A program made the translations under genes and the position numbers. A DNA stretch of 64,000 bases from Candidatus Binatia bacterium (GTDB taxonomy: Bacteria; Vulcanimicrobiota; Vulcanimicrobiia; Vulcanimicrobiales; Vulcanimicrobiaceae), in the NCBI GenBank assembly GCA_035544215.1, contig DATKHY010000007.1, forward strand, positions 1,426,001-1,490,000, given 5' to 3'. Of the stretch, positions 9,712-18,468 are shown in pieces; the stretch's first letter is position 1; every line of letters starts with the position of its first letter. The notes beneath the pieces are model-generated. The model worked only from the letters and a program-made list of their open reading frames with translations, was not told where the DNA came from and did no database searches.

Positions 9712-10533
9712 ATGATGCAGGCGACGCTGTCAGAGACGCTGCATTTCGAGGGCGTCGGCCTCCACACCGGGGAGCGCGCGGCGGTCGAGATCTATCCGGC
9801 TGAGCCCGACGCGGGGCTGTGCTTCGTGCTCGGGTCGACGCGCGTGCCGGCGACGGTCGAGAACGTGCGCGACACCTCGCGCGCGACCGTGCTCGGACGC
9901 GACGGTTCGAGCGTGTCGACGACCGAGCATCTGCTCTCCGCGCTCTTCGCGCTGGGCGTTAGCAATGCCGAGATCCACGTGACGGGCCCCGAGATCCCGG
10001 CGCTCGACGGGAGCTCGGCGGATTTCGTCACGGGGATCCTCGCGAGCGGGGTGCAGACGCAGCCCGCGCAGCGGCGCGTGCTCGAGCTCGCCGAGCCGCT
10101 CTACGTCGCGGCCGGAGACCGGATGATGGTCGCGCTTCCCGCCGAACGTTTTCGCGTGCGCTTCGTTGCGGACTTCGCGCCGCCGATCGGCACGCAGTAC
10201 TACTTCGGCGAGATCGAGCCCGACGCGTACCGCGAGGAGATCGCCGGCGCTCGTACCTTCGCGTATTTGCACGAGATCAAGGCGTTGTGGGCGCGCGGCC
10301 TGGCGCGCGGCGGAAGCCTCGACAACGCGCTGGTCTTCGCGCCGGACGGTCCCATGCGGCCGTTGCGCTGGCCCGACGAGGCGGTTCGGCACAAGGTGCT
10401 CGATCTGATCGGCGACCTGGCGCTGCTGGGTGCGTGGCCGCAGTGCGAAATCGTCGCGATCAAGAGCGGCCACGAGCTCCACGCATCCCTGACGCGCGTC
10501 CTGCGCGCACGCTTGCGCGTGCCGTCCGCATAG
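9712..10533 (+). CDS. lpxC: UDP-3-O-acyl-N-acetylglucosamine deacetylase LpxC
   Basis: LpxC is the zinc amidase that commits the pathway to lipid A. The 273-residue protein opens LSETLHFEGVGLHTGE, as the family does. Zinc ligands read as His73 (TEHLLSAL), His227 and Asp231 (RHKVLDLIGD), and the general acid/base His254 (GHELHASL). It is somewhat shorter than E. coli LpxC (305). Two ATG codons begin the frame; the second could also be used. It is a separate gene from fabZ, unlike the LpxC-FabZ fusions of Bacteroidetes. Confidence 0.96.
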   Translation: MMQATLSETLHFEGVGLHTGERAAVEIYPAEPDAGLCFVLGSTRVPATVENVRDTSRATVLGRDGSSVSTTEHLLSALFALGVSNAEIHVTGPEIPALDGSSADFVTGILASGVQTQPAQRRVLELAEPLYVAAGDRMMVALPAERFRVRFVADFAPPIGTQYYFGEIEPDAYREEIAGARTFAYLHEIKALWARGLARGGSLDNALVFAPDGPMRPLRWPDEAVRHKVLDLIGDLALLGAWPQCEIVAIKSGHELHASLTRVLRARLRVPSA

Positions 10534-10543
10534 GAGAACGACG

Positions 10544-11017
10544 TTGGCCGAAATGGACATCCGGGCAATCTTCGAGATTTTGCCGCACCGCTATCCCATG
10601 CTGCTCGTCGATCGCATCCTCGAGTTCGAGGCGATGAAGCACGTTCGCGGATACAAGAACATCACGTACAACGAGCCGATCTTCGCCGGCCACTTTCCGG
10701 GTAACCCGGTGCTCCCGGGAGTCTACATGATCGAGGCGCTCGCTCAGCTGGGCGGCGCGATGATCCTGGAGCCGGGCGAGTTCTCGCGCAAGACGCCGTA
10801 TCTCGCCGGGATCGAGAAGGCGAAGTTCCGGCGGCCGGTCATCCCGGGCGACCGGCTGGACATGGAGGTGAACATGTTGCGCCACAAGCGCAACATCGGC
10901 TGGGTGAGCGCGCAGGCGGAGGTCGACGGGCAGTTCGCGTGCTCGTGCGAGCTGATGTTCTCGATCGCGTCCGACACGCGGATGTTCGGCGCGGATTCGA
11001 CCGTGCTGCACGCCTGA
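10544..11017 (+). CDS. fabZ: 3-hydroxyacyl-ACP dehydratase FabZ
   Basis: FabZ dehydrates 3-hydroxyacyl-ACP in fatty acid synthesis and so competes with LpxA/LpxD for their acyl donor. The 157-residue hot-dog-fold protein carries LPHRYPMLLVDRI, the catalytic His50 in GHFPGNPVLPG and Glu64 in MIEALAQ. The start is TTG at 10544: a GGAG at 10532-10535 is 8 bases upstream, whereas the ATG at 10553 is 17 away. It sits between lpxC and lpxA, a widely conserved arrangement. Confidence 0.96.
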   Translation: MAEMDIRAIFEILPHRYPMLLVDRILEFEAMKHVRGYKNITYNEPIFAGHFPGNPVLPGVYMIEALAQLGGAMILEPGEFSRKTPYLAGIEKAKFRRPVIPGDRLDMEVNMLRHKRNIGWVSAQAEVDGQFACSCELMFSIASDTRMFGADSTVLHA

Positions 11018-11032
11018 CCGTAGCGCCCGCGC

Positions 11033-11800
11033 ATGCTGCATCCGACCGCCATCGTCCATCCCGCAGCGGAGCTGGGGAAAAACGCCGAGATCGGACCCTA
11101 CTGCATCATCGGCGAGCACGTCTCGATCGGGGCGCGCAGCGTGATCCAGGCCCACGTCGTCGTCAACGGCTGGACGCAGATCGGCGACGACTGCCTGATT
11201 TATCCGTTCTCGACGATCGGGGCCGCGTCGCAGGATCGAAAGTACGCCGGAGAACGCGCCTTCACGCGGATCGGCAATCGCACGATCCTGCGCGAGTACG
11301 TCAGCATCCAGCGCGCCACGGGCCACGACGAAGTGACGTCGGTCGGCGACGACTGCCTCCTGCTCGCCTACGTGCACATCGCACACAACTGCGTGCTCGG
11401 CAACGGGGTTACGATGAGCAACTTGGCGCAGCTCGCCGGCCACGTGCAAGTCGCGGACTACGTGACGATAGGCGGCCACACCGGCGTCCATCAGTTCACG
11501 CGCATCGGCCGCCACGCGATGGTCGGCGGGATGAGCAAGTGCACCAAAGACGTGCCCCCGTTCTTCCTCGTCGAGGGCAACCCGTGCCAGCCCTACGGCC
11601 TCAACAGCGTCGGGCTGCGCCGCGCCGCGTTCACCGTCGAAGAACGCGCCGAGATCAAGAAGTTCTACAAGCTGCTCTACACCCCGAAGCTCAACGTCTC
11701 CCAGGCGATCGACGCCATGAAGGCCGAGGTCTCGACGAATCCCGGCCGCGAGATCATCGCCTTCCTCGAGGCCCCGTCGGAACGCGGCGTGCTGAAATAG
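11033..11800 (+). CDS. lpxA: UDP-N-acetylglucosamine O-acyltransferase LpxA
   Basis: LpxA performs the first lipid A step, putting a 3-hydroxyacyl chain on O-3 of UDP-GlcNAc. The 255-residue product is a left-handed beta-helix with hexapeptide repeats from residue 3 (HPTAIVHPAAELGKNAEIGPY) and the catalytic histidine, His118, in HIAHNCVLG. The C-terminal helical domain (FTVEERAEIKKFYKLLY) is typical. It lies 15 bases after fabZ and 25 before lpxB, in the normal fabZ-lpxA-lpxB order. Confidence 0.96.
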   Translation: MLHPTAIVHPAAELGKNAEIGPYCIIGEHVSIGARSVIQAHVVVNGWTQIGDDCLIYPFSTIGAASQDRKYAGERAFTRIGNRTILREYVSIQRATGHDEVTSVGDDCLLLAYVHIAHNCVLGNGVTMSNLAQLAGHVQVADYVTIGGHTGVHQFTRIGRHAMVGGMSKCTKDVPPFFLVEGNPCQPYGLNSVGLRRAAFTVEERAEIKKFYKLLYTPKLNVSQAIDAMKAEVSTNPGREIIAFLEAPSERGVLK

Positions 11801-11825
11801 CCGGCACGTCGAAGACGGTCGGCGA

Positions 11826-12944
11826 GTGAGGTATTTCTTTTCGACCGGAGAGCCGTCGGGGGAGGCGGCGGCGCTGGTGTTCGCGGAGGCGATTCGTGCG
11901 ATCGATCCGCAGGCAGAGTTCGAAGGCATCGGCGGCGAGCGCATGAAGGCGGCCGGTTTTCGGTTGTGGCGCAATCACGCCGGCTGGGCGAGCATGGGTC
12001 CGCTGGCCGCGATCCCACGCATCCCGAAGCTGCTGCTCGCGATGCTGCGCACGGCATATCACCTGCGCGCAGCGAAGCCGGACCTGATCGTGCTGGTGGA
12101 CTTCGGCGTCTTCAACTTGCGTTTGGCATCGACGCTGCGGAGATTCGGTTACACGAGGCCGATCTTGGATCTCTTTCCTCCGGGAACGTGGCTGGACAAC
12201 GAGGAGAAGGCGCGCAAAGTGAGCGCGCTGACGGTGCCGATGACGGCGTTTGCGCACCAGAACGAATTCTACCGAAGCATCGGCTGCCGCATCGAGTATT
12301 TCGGCCATCCGCTCGCGAGCCGATATCAAATGCGCCCGTTGCGGCCGGCGCCACCGTCCGACGGCGGGACGGTCGCGCTGCTTCCCGGCAGCCGGGCCGG
12401 CGAGCTGCGCCGCCACCTGCCGGTGCTTGCCGCGTCGTATCGTGTGTTGCAGCGGCGTCGCCCGCGGCTGCGCGGCGTGGTCGCCGCGGCCGATGCGCGC
12501 GCCGAGGCGCAGATCGTGCGCGCGCTGGCGCACGAGGGATTGAGCGAGATCGAGATCGTGCGCGGCGTTCCCGCGGCGCTCGCCGACGCGGACGGCGCGT
12601 GGGTCGTTAGCGGAACCGCCGTCCTGGAAACGGCGCTGTTGGGCGTGCCCGCCGTGGGCATCTACGTCGTTCCCAAAGTCCTGATCCGGTACGGTCATCG
12701 CATGATCCGGCACCGCTTCATCACGCTGCCCAACTTGGTTCTCGGGCGCGAAGCGGTTCCCGAGCTGCTGCAGGAGCGGGCGACGCCCGATGAGCTCGCC
12801 GACGCGCTGGAAGCGCTGATGGAGAACCCGGGCGAGCAGTACGCGCAGTTCGTCGCGATGCGCGAGGCGCTCGGGCCGAACGATGCACTTGAGCGGTGCG
12901 CGTCATATGCCGTCGAGCTTGCCCGCGAGGGCGAGCTAGGCTAG
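11826..12944 (+). CDS. lpxB: Lipid-A-disaccharide synthase LpxB
   Basis: LpxB condenses UDP-2,3-diacylglucosamine with lipid X to form the lipid A disaccharide at the inner membrane. The 372-residue GT-B protein opens FSTGEPSGEAAALVFAEAI, with FEGIGGERMKAAGF and a C-terminal nucleotide-sugar half including LLPGSRAGELRRHLP and SGTAVLETALLGVPAVGIY. The start is GTG at 11826, directly before the conserved N-terminus. An enzyme making lipid X (LpxH, LpxI or LpxG) is needed between LpxD and LpxB; the next gene is the only candidate in this window. Confidence 0.95.
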   Translation: MRYFFSTGEPSGEAAALVFAEAIRAIDPQAEFEGIGGERMKAAGFRLWRNHAGWASMGPLAAIPRIPKLLLAMLRTAYHLRAAKPDLIVLVDFGVFNLRLASTLRRFGYTRPILDLFPPGTWLDNEEKARKVSALTVPMTAFAHQNEFYRSIGCRIEYFGHPLASRYQMRPLRPAPPSDGGTVALLPGSRAGELRRHLPVLAASYRVLQRRRPRLRGVVAAADARAEAQIVRALAHEGLSEIEIVRGVPAALADADGAWVVSGTAVLETALLGVPAVGIYVVPKVLIRYGHRMIRHRFITLPNLVLGREAVPELLQERATPDELADALEALMENPGEQYAQFVAMREALGPNDALERCASYAVELAREGELG

Positions 12945-12945
12945 C

Positions 12946-13689
12946 ATGATCCGCATCTATCACACGTCAGATCTTCACGACCATCGCGGCATCGTTCCAC
13001 GCCTCAAGGCGCTGCGTCGCGCGGCGCCGGGCCTGCTCTTCGACTGCGGCGATTCCCTGCGCGGCAGCCAGACTGTGTACTACCGCAACGAACCGATCGC
13101 CGCGGAGCTGGACGCGGCGGGCTACGACGCGCAGGCCGTCGGCAACCGCGAGTTCCACTACGTCTTCGCGGCATTGCGCGCGCGCGCGGAGCGCATGCGC
13201 CATCCGCTCGTGTGCAGCAACCTCGTCGACACGAAGGGTCGTCCGCTGCCGTTCGCGCGCTCGTTGCGATTCGAAGTTCCCGCGGAAGGAGACGCGGCGG
13301 TGCGCGTCCACGTGCTCGGGCTGCTGGTCATGCAGTACGATACGAACAGCATCTGGGAGAGCATGTTCGGCTGGCGCTTTCTCGAGCCGACGGGCGTCGT
13401 CGAAGAGTACGCGCGCGAAGTCGGCGAGCGCGAAATGCTGGTCGTGTTGTCGCATCTCGGGCTGGATCGTGATCGCGAGCTGGCCAGCCGCATGCCGCGC
13501 ATCGACGTCGTGCTTGGCGGGCACAGCCACGACACGCTGGAGACGCCCGAGCGCGCCGGCGACGTACCGATCGTGCACGCCGGTCCCTACGGCCGCTTCG
13601 CCTCGCGCAGCGAGTTCGCGTACGAACCGGACCGCGGCCGCTTCGCGCTGACCGGCTTCGCGCTCGTCCCGCTGCTCGCGGGGCCGTGA
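12946..13689 (+). CDS. 5'-nucleotidase-like metallophosphoesterase
   Basis: This 247-residue calcineurin-fold protein has the metal motifs SDLHDHRG (near residue 8), DCGDSLRG, GNREF, LSHLGLDRD and GGHSHDTLE. The pattern is closer to the catalytic half of UshA-type 5'-nucleotidases than to LpxH, and no signal peptide is present, so it should act in the cytoplasm. The usual GNHE box reads GNRE: the catalytic His is replaced by Arg. It begins 1 base after the lpxB stop, inside the lipid A operon. It could supply the UDP-diacylglucosamine hydrolysis step that LpxH normally performs, but that is inference; a nucleotide phosphatase role is equally possible. Confidence 0.75.
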   Translation: MIRIYHTSDLHDHRGIVPRLKALRRAAPGLLFDCGDSLRGSQTVYYRNEPIAAELDAAGYDAQAVGNREFHYVFAALRARAERMRHPLVCSNLVDTKGRPLPFARSLRFEVPAEGDAAVRVHVLGLLVMQYDTNSIWESMFGWRFLEPTGVVEEYAREVGEREMLVVLSHLGLDRDRELASRMPRIDVVLGGHSHDTLETPERAGDVPIVHAGPYGRFASRSEFAYEPDRGRFALTGFALVPLLAGP

Positions 13690-14846
13690 TGCGCGTGCTC
13701 TTCGTGACGAACGGCCACGGCGAAGCGGCGATCGCCGAGCGCATCGCGGTCGAGCTCGAGCTCGTCGCCGGCGGCGCGCAGATCGATCACCTCGCGCTCG
13801 TCGGCGATACTCCGTCGCGGCACATGCGCGACGTCGGGCCCCGCGCGAGCATGCCGAGCGGCGGCCTCATCGCGATGTTCAACCTGCGCAACATCGCGCG
13901 CGACTTGCGCGCGGGACTGCTCGGGCTGGTCGCTGCGCAGCGGCGGTTCCTGCGCGGCTCGCGCGACGCATATGACGTTGTCGTCGCAGTCGGCGACGTC
14001 TACGCGCTTGCGACCGCGCTGAACGTGCACGAGCCGACGGTGTTCGTGGGAACCGCGAAGAGCGTCGCGGTGGCTCCCTACGGGCGCGTCGAGAAGCGCA
14101 TCCTGCGGCGCGCCGCCGCTTGTTTCGTGCGCGACGACGCGACGGCGCGGAGCCTGCGCGCGGACGTGCCGCGCGTCGAGGTCGCAAACGCGATCGTCGA
14201 TCTCTTCGCGACGGCAGACGATCCCGCCGCACAGCGCGCCGTGGAAGGCTTCGCTCCGGCGCTCGCACTGTTCCCGGGGAGCCGCGAAAACGCGTACGAC
14301 GACGCGGCGTTTCTGCTCGACGTGACGCGGCGGCTCGCGGCGTTTTGGCCGGAGCTCGGCGCGGCGCTCTCCATAGCCGGCGGGCTCGACGTGCGGCGCT
14401 TCACGGAGGAGGCCGCGCCGCGCGGCTGGCAGGTGCGCCCGATCGCGGACGAGTCCGTCCCGTTTGCGCTCGTTTCGGGCGGACGCGAGCTCGTGCGCGC
14501 GTGGCGCGGCGAGCTCGGTCCGCTGCTGAGCCGCGTCGCGCTGGTCATGGGGCAGGCCGGCACGGCCAACGAGGCCGCCGCGGCCGCCGGCGTTCCGATC
14601 GTCGCGTTCGAGCGTGACGGCGACCGCAAGGCCAGCTGGTATCGGCGGCGTCAGCGCGGCCTGCTTGGCGACGCGCTGGCGGTGTTTCCGAGCGTTGACG
14701 ACGAGCCGGTCGCGGGGGTGCGCGGGATCCTGGAAGATGCGCCGCGTCGCGCGCACATGAGCGCCGAGGGCCGGACGCGCATGGGAGAAGCCGGCGGCGC
14801 GCGCCGGATTGCGGAGCGCGTCGTCGCGCTCGCACGAGCTCCGTGA
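13689..14846 (+). CDS. LpxB-related glycosyltransferase-like protein
   Basis: The 385-residue GT-B-like protein opens MRVLFVTNGHGEAAIAERIA, close to lipid-A-disaccharide-synthase-related proteins known from cyanobacteria. A second-half LpxB-like stretch is LALFPGSRENAYDDAAFLLD, followed by MGQAGTANEAAAAAGVPIVAFE, equivalent to the donor-binding part of LpxB. The ATG overlaps the previous stop by one base (TGATG); a GTG three bases earlier is an alternative. It is clearly distinct from lpxB, four genes... two genes upstream in the same run, so it is an ancient paralogue. Its acceptor and donor are unknown. Confidence 0.72.
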   Translation: MRVLFVTNGHGEAAIAERIAVELELVAGGAQIDHLALVGDTPSRHMRDVGPRASMPSGGLIAMFNLRNIARDLRAGLLGLVAAQRRFLRGSRDAYDVVVAVGDVYALATALNVHEPTVFVGTAKSVAVAPYGRVEKRILRRAAACFVRDDATARSLRADVPRVEVANAIVDLFATADDPAAQRAVEGFAPALALFPGSRENAYDDAAFLLDVTRRLAAFWPELGAALSIAGGLDVRRFTEEAAPRGWQVRPIADESVPFALVSGGRELVRAWRGELGPLLSRVALVMGQAGTANEAAAAAGVPIVAFERDGDRKASWYRRRQRGLLGDALAVFPSVDDEPVAGVRGILEDAPRRAHMSAEGRTRMGEAGGARRIAERVVALARAP

Positions 14847-16054
14847 TGCGACGGCTCATGCCGTCGGCGCTCGGCTCGATCTACGCGCTGGCGCCGCTCT
14901 TTCCGAGCTTCATCGGGCTGACCTTCGTCGCGTTTCCCGGCCTCGTGCTGATTCCACGCGCGGCGGCGATCGGCGTGTTCGGTATCTGCGGCGTCCTCGC
15001 CGTGTACGCGCTGGCGATGCTGCTACGCTATCGCAAACCCGGATCGCAGCCGCTGCTGCTGCCGCTGCTCGCGGTCTTCGGCGCGGGTCTGCTCGCGGGA
15101 GCCTTGGGCTTCGATCCGCGCGCCGGCTTGCTGTTCACGTTCATCGGTCTGCTCGGGATCGTGTGGCACTGCTCGATCGTGCGCTTCTACGACGACCGCG
15201 GCGCCGCAACGACGCTCCTGGCCGCCTACATCGTGTCGGGCGCGGCCGCCGCGATCGCGGCGATCGCGATGGTCGCGTTGCGTGAGCCGGCGGCGCAGTA
15301 CGCGATCCAGCACGGCCGCGCCACCGGCACCTTCGTGCTGCCGGGTGAGCTCGCGGGCTACTTCATCGTCTTCGTGCCGATCGCGTACGCCGTGGCCCGC
15401 GTCGCCCCGTCCCCGCTGCTGCGGGTCGCCGCTTGGGGCGCGGCCGCGCTCGGTCTCGTGGCCCTGACACTGAGCTATTCGCGAGCGGGATGGATGGGGT
15501 TCGCGGCCGCCGTCGCGTTCGTCGTCGCAACACGCACGAAAGCCGGCGCCCGCGGCGCCGCCGTCGTCGTTGCCGCAGGCGCGATCGCCGTTCTGCTGCT
15601 GTTCAACGCGCATCACGACCCGAGCGAAGACTACACGCGGCTTTCGATTTGGCAGGCCGCGACGCAAATCATCGACCGCTTTCCGCTCACCGGAGTCGGG
15701 CCGTTCAACTTCTCGCGGCTGTACGCCGTGGTGCGCGCTCCCGATGCCGACGCGACAGCGTTTCACGCGCACAGCCTCTACCTCACGTTCTTCGCGGAGT
15801 TCGGCATCCTCGGCGTAGCGAGCGTGGCATGGCTGATGTGGCGCTTCGCGCTCGAGCTGCGTCGCCGGCTCCCGCATGCGTCGCAAGCAAGGGCGTTCTT
15901 AGCGCTGAGCGTCACGGCGGGACTGGTCGGCGTCGCCGTGCAAGGGCTCATCGACACCGTGAGCGTTGTAATTTTTGGGCTATGGATGCCGACGCTCGGC
16001 CTCGCGCTCGGCGCGGCCGGCGACGGCGCGACGCCGCCGGACAGCGACGCATAG
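14846..16054 (+). CDS. O-antigen ligase/polymerase-family membrane protein
   Basis: The 402-residue protein is almost entirely transmembrane, with about 11-12 hydrophobic segments from residue 8 on (LGSIYALAPLFPSFIGLTFV). A large extracytoplasmic loop between the last segments carries the Wzy_C-type features TRLSIWQAATQIIDRFPLTGVGPFNF and HAHSLYLTFFAEFGILG. WaaL/Wzy proteins attach or polymerise O-antigen from undecaprenyl carriers on the periplasmic side. ATG overlaps the previous stop by one base. Its place between lipid A and Lpt genes favours ligation of glycan to lipid A, but ligase and polymerase cannot be told apart by sequence. Confidence 0.82.
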   Translation: MRRLMPSALGSIYALAPLFPSFIGLTFVAFPGLVLIPRAAAIGVFGICGVLAVYALAMLLRYRKPGSQPLLLPLLAVFGAGLLAGALGFDPRAGLLFTFIGLLGIVWHCSIVRFYDDRGAATTLLAAYIVSGAAAAIAAIAMVALREPAAQYAIQHGRATGTFVLPGELAGYFIVFVPIAYAVARVAPSPLLRVAAWGAAALGLVALTLSYSRAGWMGFAAAVAFVVATRTKAGARGAAVVVAAGAIAVLLLFNAHHDPSEDYTRLSIWQAATQIIDRFPLTGVGPFNFSRLYAVVRAPDADATAFHAHSLYLTFFAEFGILGVASVAWLMWRFALELRRRLPHASQARAFLALSVTAGLVGVAVQGLIDTVSVVIFGLWMPTLGLALGAAGDGATPPDSDA

Positions 16055-16605
16055 TGCGCGTCCCGGCCGCTGCCGCCGCGGCGTGGCTCGTCGCGACGGC
16101 CGGCTGCAATCCGCAGCCGCCCAAGGCGACCCCGCCCCCGTCCACCCCGGCGGCCCACGTCCGGCCTACGGCCACGCCCCTCGTGCTCGACATCCGCGGG
16201 CAAGGCGCCGCCAACCGGCCGGTGCACCTCATTCAGCAAGTCCACAACCGCGTCGACTACGATCTGCTTGCAAGCTCGTACGAGAGCAAGGGGCCGTCGG
16301 GGCTCGCGCGTGCCGTCTTTTCAGACGCACGCGTGACCTTTCGTGATCCGCACGGATCGTCGATAACGGCGAGCGCGCCGCAAGCCCTCGTCGACCAAGG
16401 GGCAAACACGGTGACGCTTCTCGACGGCGTGCATGCGCGGTCGTCTTCGGGGATGACGCTGCAGTGCACGCAACTCGTCTACGATCGGGCCAGCGGAATG
16501 CTGCACGGTAAGGGCGCCGTCGTGGTCACGGACCCGAAGGGCTTCCGCGCGACCGGATCGAGCTTCGATTCCGACATCTCTCTGACACATATGCGAATGC
16601 GATGA
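16054..16605 (+). CDS. lptC: LptC-like LPS export protein, predicted lipoprotein
   Basis: The 183-residue product starts at a GTG overlapping the previous stop. The N-terminus has a short hydrophobic stretch ending LVATAGC, a lipobox-like site, then a Pro-rich linker. The rest fits the LptC/OstA beta-jellyroll: SSYESKGPSGLARAVFSDAR, LVDQGANTVTLLDGVHARS and a final KGFRATGSSFDSD strand. LptC receives LPS from LptB2FG and passes it along the periplasmic bridge. Direct overlap with lptB supports the call. A lipid anchor instead of a transmembrane helix differs from E. coli. No separate lptA is present here. Confidence 0.8.
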   Translation: MRVPAAAAAAWLVATAGCNPQPPKATPPPSTPAAHVRPTATPLVLDIRGQGAANRPVHLIQQVHNRVDYDLLASSYESKGPSGLARAVFSDARVTFRDPHGSSITASAPQALVDQGANTVTLLDGVHARSSSGMTLQCTQLVYDRASGMLHGKGAVVVTDPKGFRATGSSFDSDISLTHMRMR

Positions 16606-17345
16606 GCCAACATCCAGCGATCAAACTCCGCGGACTCGTCAAACGCTACGGCGAGCGAACCGTCGTCAACGGCGTCACGGCCGAGGTCGAGACCGGTGAG
16701 GTCGTCGGCCTCCTCGGACCCAACGGCGCGGGCAAGACGACGACCTTCTACATGGTCGTCGGGCTCGTCAAGCCCGACGGAGGCACGGTTGTGCTCCACA
16801 AAGGCGACCGCGAGATCAACCTGACGGGCGCTCCGATGTACGCGCGCGCCCGCAACGGCATTGGGTACCTCGCGCAAGAGAACTCGATCTTTCGCAAACT
16901 CTCGGTCGGCGACAACATTCGCCTGATCTGGGAGCAGAACGGCGTAGGGCACGACGAGCGCGAGCGGCGCCTTCCGGGGCTGCTTGAGGAGTTCGGCCTA
17001 CGCGCGTTCATCGACGCGCGCGGCGACAGCCTCTCGGGCGGCGAGCGGCGCCGCGTGGAGATCGCCCGCGCGCTCGCGATCCAGCCCGCCTTCCTGTTGC
17101 TCGACGAGCCGTTCACGGGCATCGACCCGATCGCCGTGGCCGACATTCAGGCCATGATCCGTCAGCTACGCGACCGCGGCCTGGGCATTCTCATCACCGA
17201 CCATCAGGTGCGCGAGACGCTGGCGATCGTCGACCGCGCCTACATCCTCAACAACGGCCGGATCGAGGTCTCCGGCTCGGCGCAGGAAGTGCTCGACTCG
17301 CCGATCGCGCGCCAGTTCTATTTAGGCGAGGGCTTCCGATTATAG
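16602..17345 (+). CDS. lptB: LPS export ABC transporter ATPase LptB
   Basis: The 247-residue ABC ATPase has Walker A GPNGAGKTT (39-47), a Q-loop at YLAQENSIF, signature LSGGERRRVEIARAL, Walker B FLLLDEPFTGIDP and the switch His in ITDHQVRETL. The phrase GIGYLAQENSIFRKLSV and the ITDHQVRETL box are characteristic of LptB rather than of general importers. LptB powers extraction of LPS from the inner membrane. The ATG overlaps lptC by 4 bases, and the permease gene follows 19 bases later. Confidence 0.95.
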   Translation: MSQHPAIKLRGLVKRYGERTVVNGVTAEVETGEVVGLLGPNGAGKTTTFYMVVGLVKPDGGTVVLHKGDREINLTGAPMYARARNGIGYLAQENSIFRKLSVGDNIRLIWEQNGVGHDERERRLPGLLEEFGLRAFIDARGDSLSGGERRRVEIARALAIQPAFLLLDEPFTGIDPIAVADIQAMIRQLRDRGLGILITDHQVRETLAIVDRAYILNNGRIEVSGSAQEVLDSPIARQFYLGEGFRL

Positions 17346-17364
17346 GGCGAACGCGAGCCGCGCA

Positions 17365-18468
17365 ATGAGATTCACGATTCTCGACCGCTACGTGCTCACG
17401 GAGCTAGCCGGCCCATTCGTCTTCGGGTTGTCGGCGTTCATCCTGATCTTCGCGGCGACCGAGATCCTCAACATCGGAAAGCTCGTGAGCAACGAGCACG
17501 CGCCGCTGTGGGCGGCGCTCCTGGTCTTCGTGTGGTCGCTCCCCGCCGACATCGTCTTGGTGATTCCTATGGCGCTGCTGCTCGGGACGCTGCTCTCTGT
17601 GCAGCGGCTCTCCGGCGAAAGCGAGATCACGGCCATGAAGGCGGCGGGCATAACCTTCGCGCGCATCGTCACGCCGCTGCTGGCCGTCGGCATCGTCCTG
17701 TCGCTCGTCACGCTCTACCTTCAGGAGGGCGTGGTGCCATACGCCAACGATCAGCTCACGGAGATCGAGAACAGCGTCATCAATCACGTCAGCGCATTCA
17801 GCCGCGACCTGACCGTGTCGGCGCCGCTTCCGGGCGGCGGACGGCAGGTCACGATCGCCACGGCCTACGAACCGAACTCGCGCGCGCTGCTGCACGTGAC
17901 GCTAATTCAGTACGACAACCACAACGATGCGCGGCAGGTCGCCTTCGCGGATCGCGCCGAGTTTACGGCCAATAAGTGGACGCTCGAGAACTCCAGCGTC
18001 TACCGGTTTAATCCCGACGGCACGACGCTGGCCGAGCCGAAAATCGCGCAACAGGAGGTTCAAATCGGGGAGAATCCCAGCGATCTCGTGAAACGCTTGA
18101 CCAATGGCGATCCGGAGAACATGAGCCGGTCGGAGATCGCCGACGTCGTGCGCTCCGGCCAACTGACGCAGAACGAGTATCGCAAGTACGTGACGACCTA
18201 CCAGGAGAAGCTGGCCCGGCCGTTCGCGTGCTTCGTGTTCATTTTGATCGCGATTCCGCTCGGGCTGCGGTCGATCCGCACGAGCGGCAGCACGAGCCTG
18301 GGCTTCGGTCTGTCGCTCCTGATCGTGTTCGTGTACTACGTCGTGATGACGATCTGCTCGTTCGCCGCCGAGGCATTTTTAGCGTTCGCGTGGCTCTGGG
18401 CGTGGATGCCGAACTTCCTCTTCACGGCGATCGGCCTGGCTCGGCTGCGGCGGGCGGCGCTCGTATGA
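17365..18468 (+). CDS. LPS export permease, LptF/LptG family
   Basis: The 367-residue protein has the YjgP/YjgQ layout: an N-terminal LDRYVLTELAGPF, three transmembrane segments (about 15-35, 50-80, 100-125), a periplasmic beta-jellyroll (about 130-265) and three C-terminal helices (about 280-365). The cytoplasmic coupling region SGESEITAMKAAGI is well conserved. Most diderms carry two such genes (lptF and lptG); only one lies here, so either the partner is elsewhere or the permease is a homodimer, as is thought for some other phyla. Confidence 0.92.
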   Translation: MRFTILDRYVLTELAGPFVFGLSAFILIFAATEILNIGKLVSNEHAPLWAALLVFVWSLPADIVLVIPMALLLGTLLSVQRLSGESEITAMKAAGITFARIVTPLLAVGIVLSLVTLYLQEGVVPYANDQLTEIENSVINHVSAFSRDLTVSAPLPGGGRQVTIATAYEPNSRALLHVTLIQYDNHNDARQVAFADRAEFTANKWTLENSSVYRFNPDGTTLAEPKIAQQEVQIGENPSDLVKRLTNGDPENMSRSEIADVVRSGQLTQNEYRKYVTTYQEKLARPFACFVFILIAIPLGLRSIRTSGSTSLGFGLSLLIVFVYYVVMTICSFAAEAFLAFAWLWAWMPNFLFTAIGLARLRRAALV

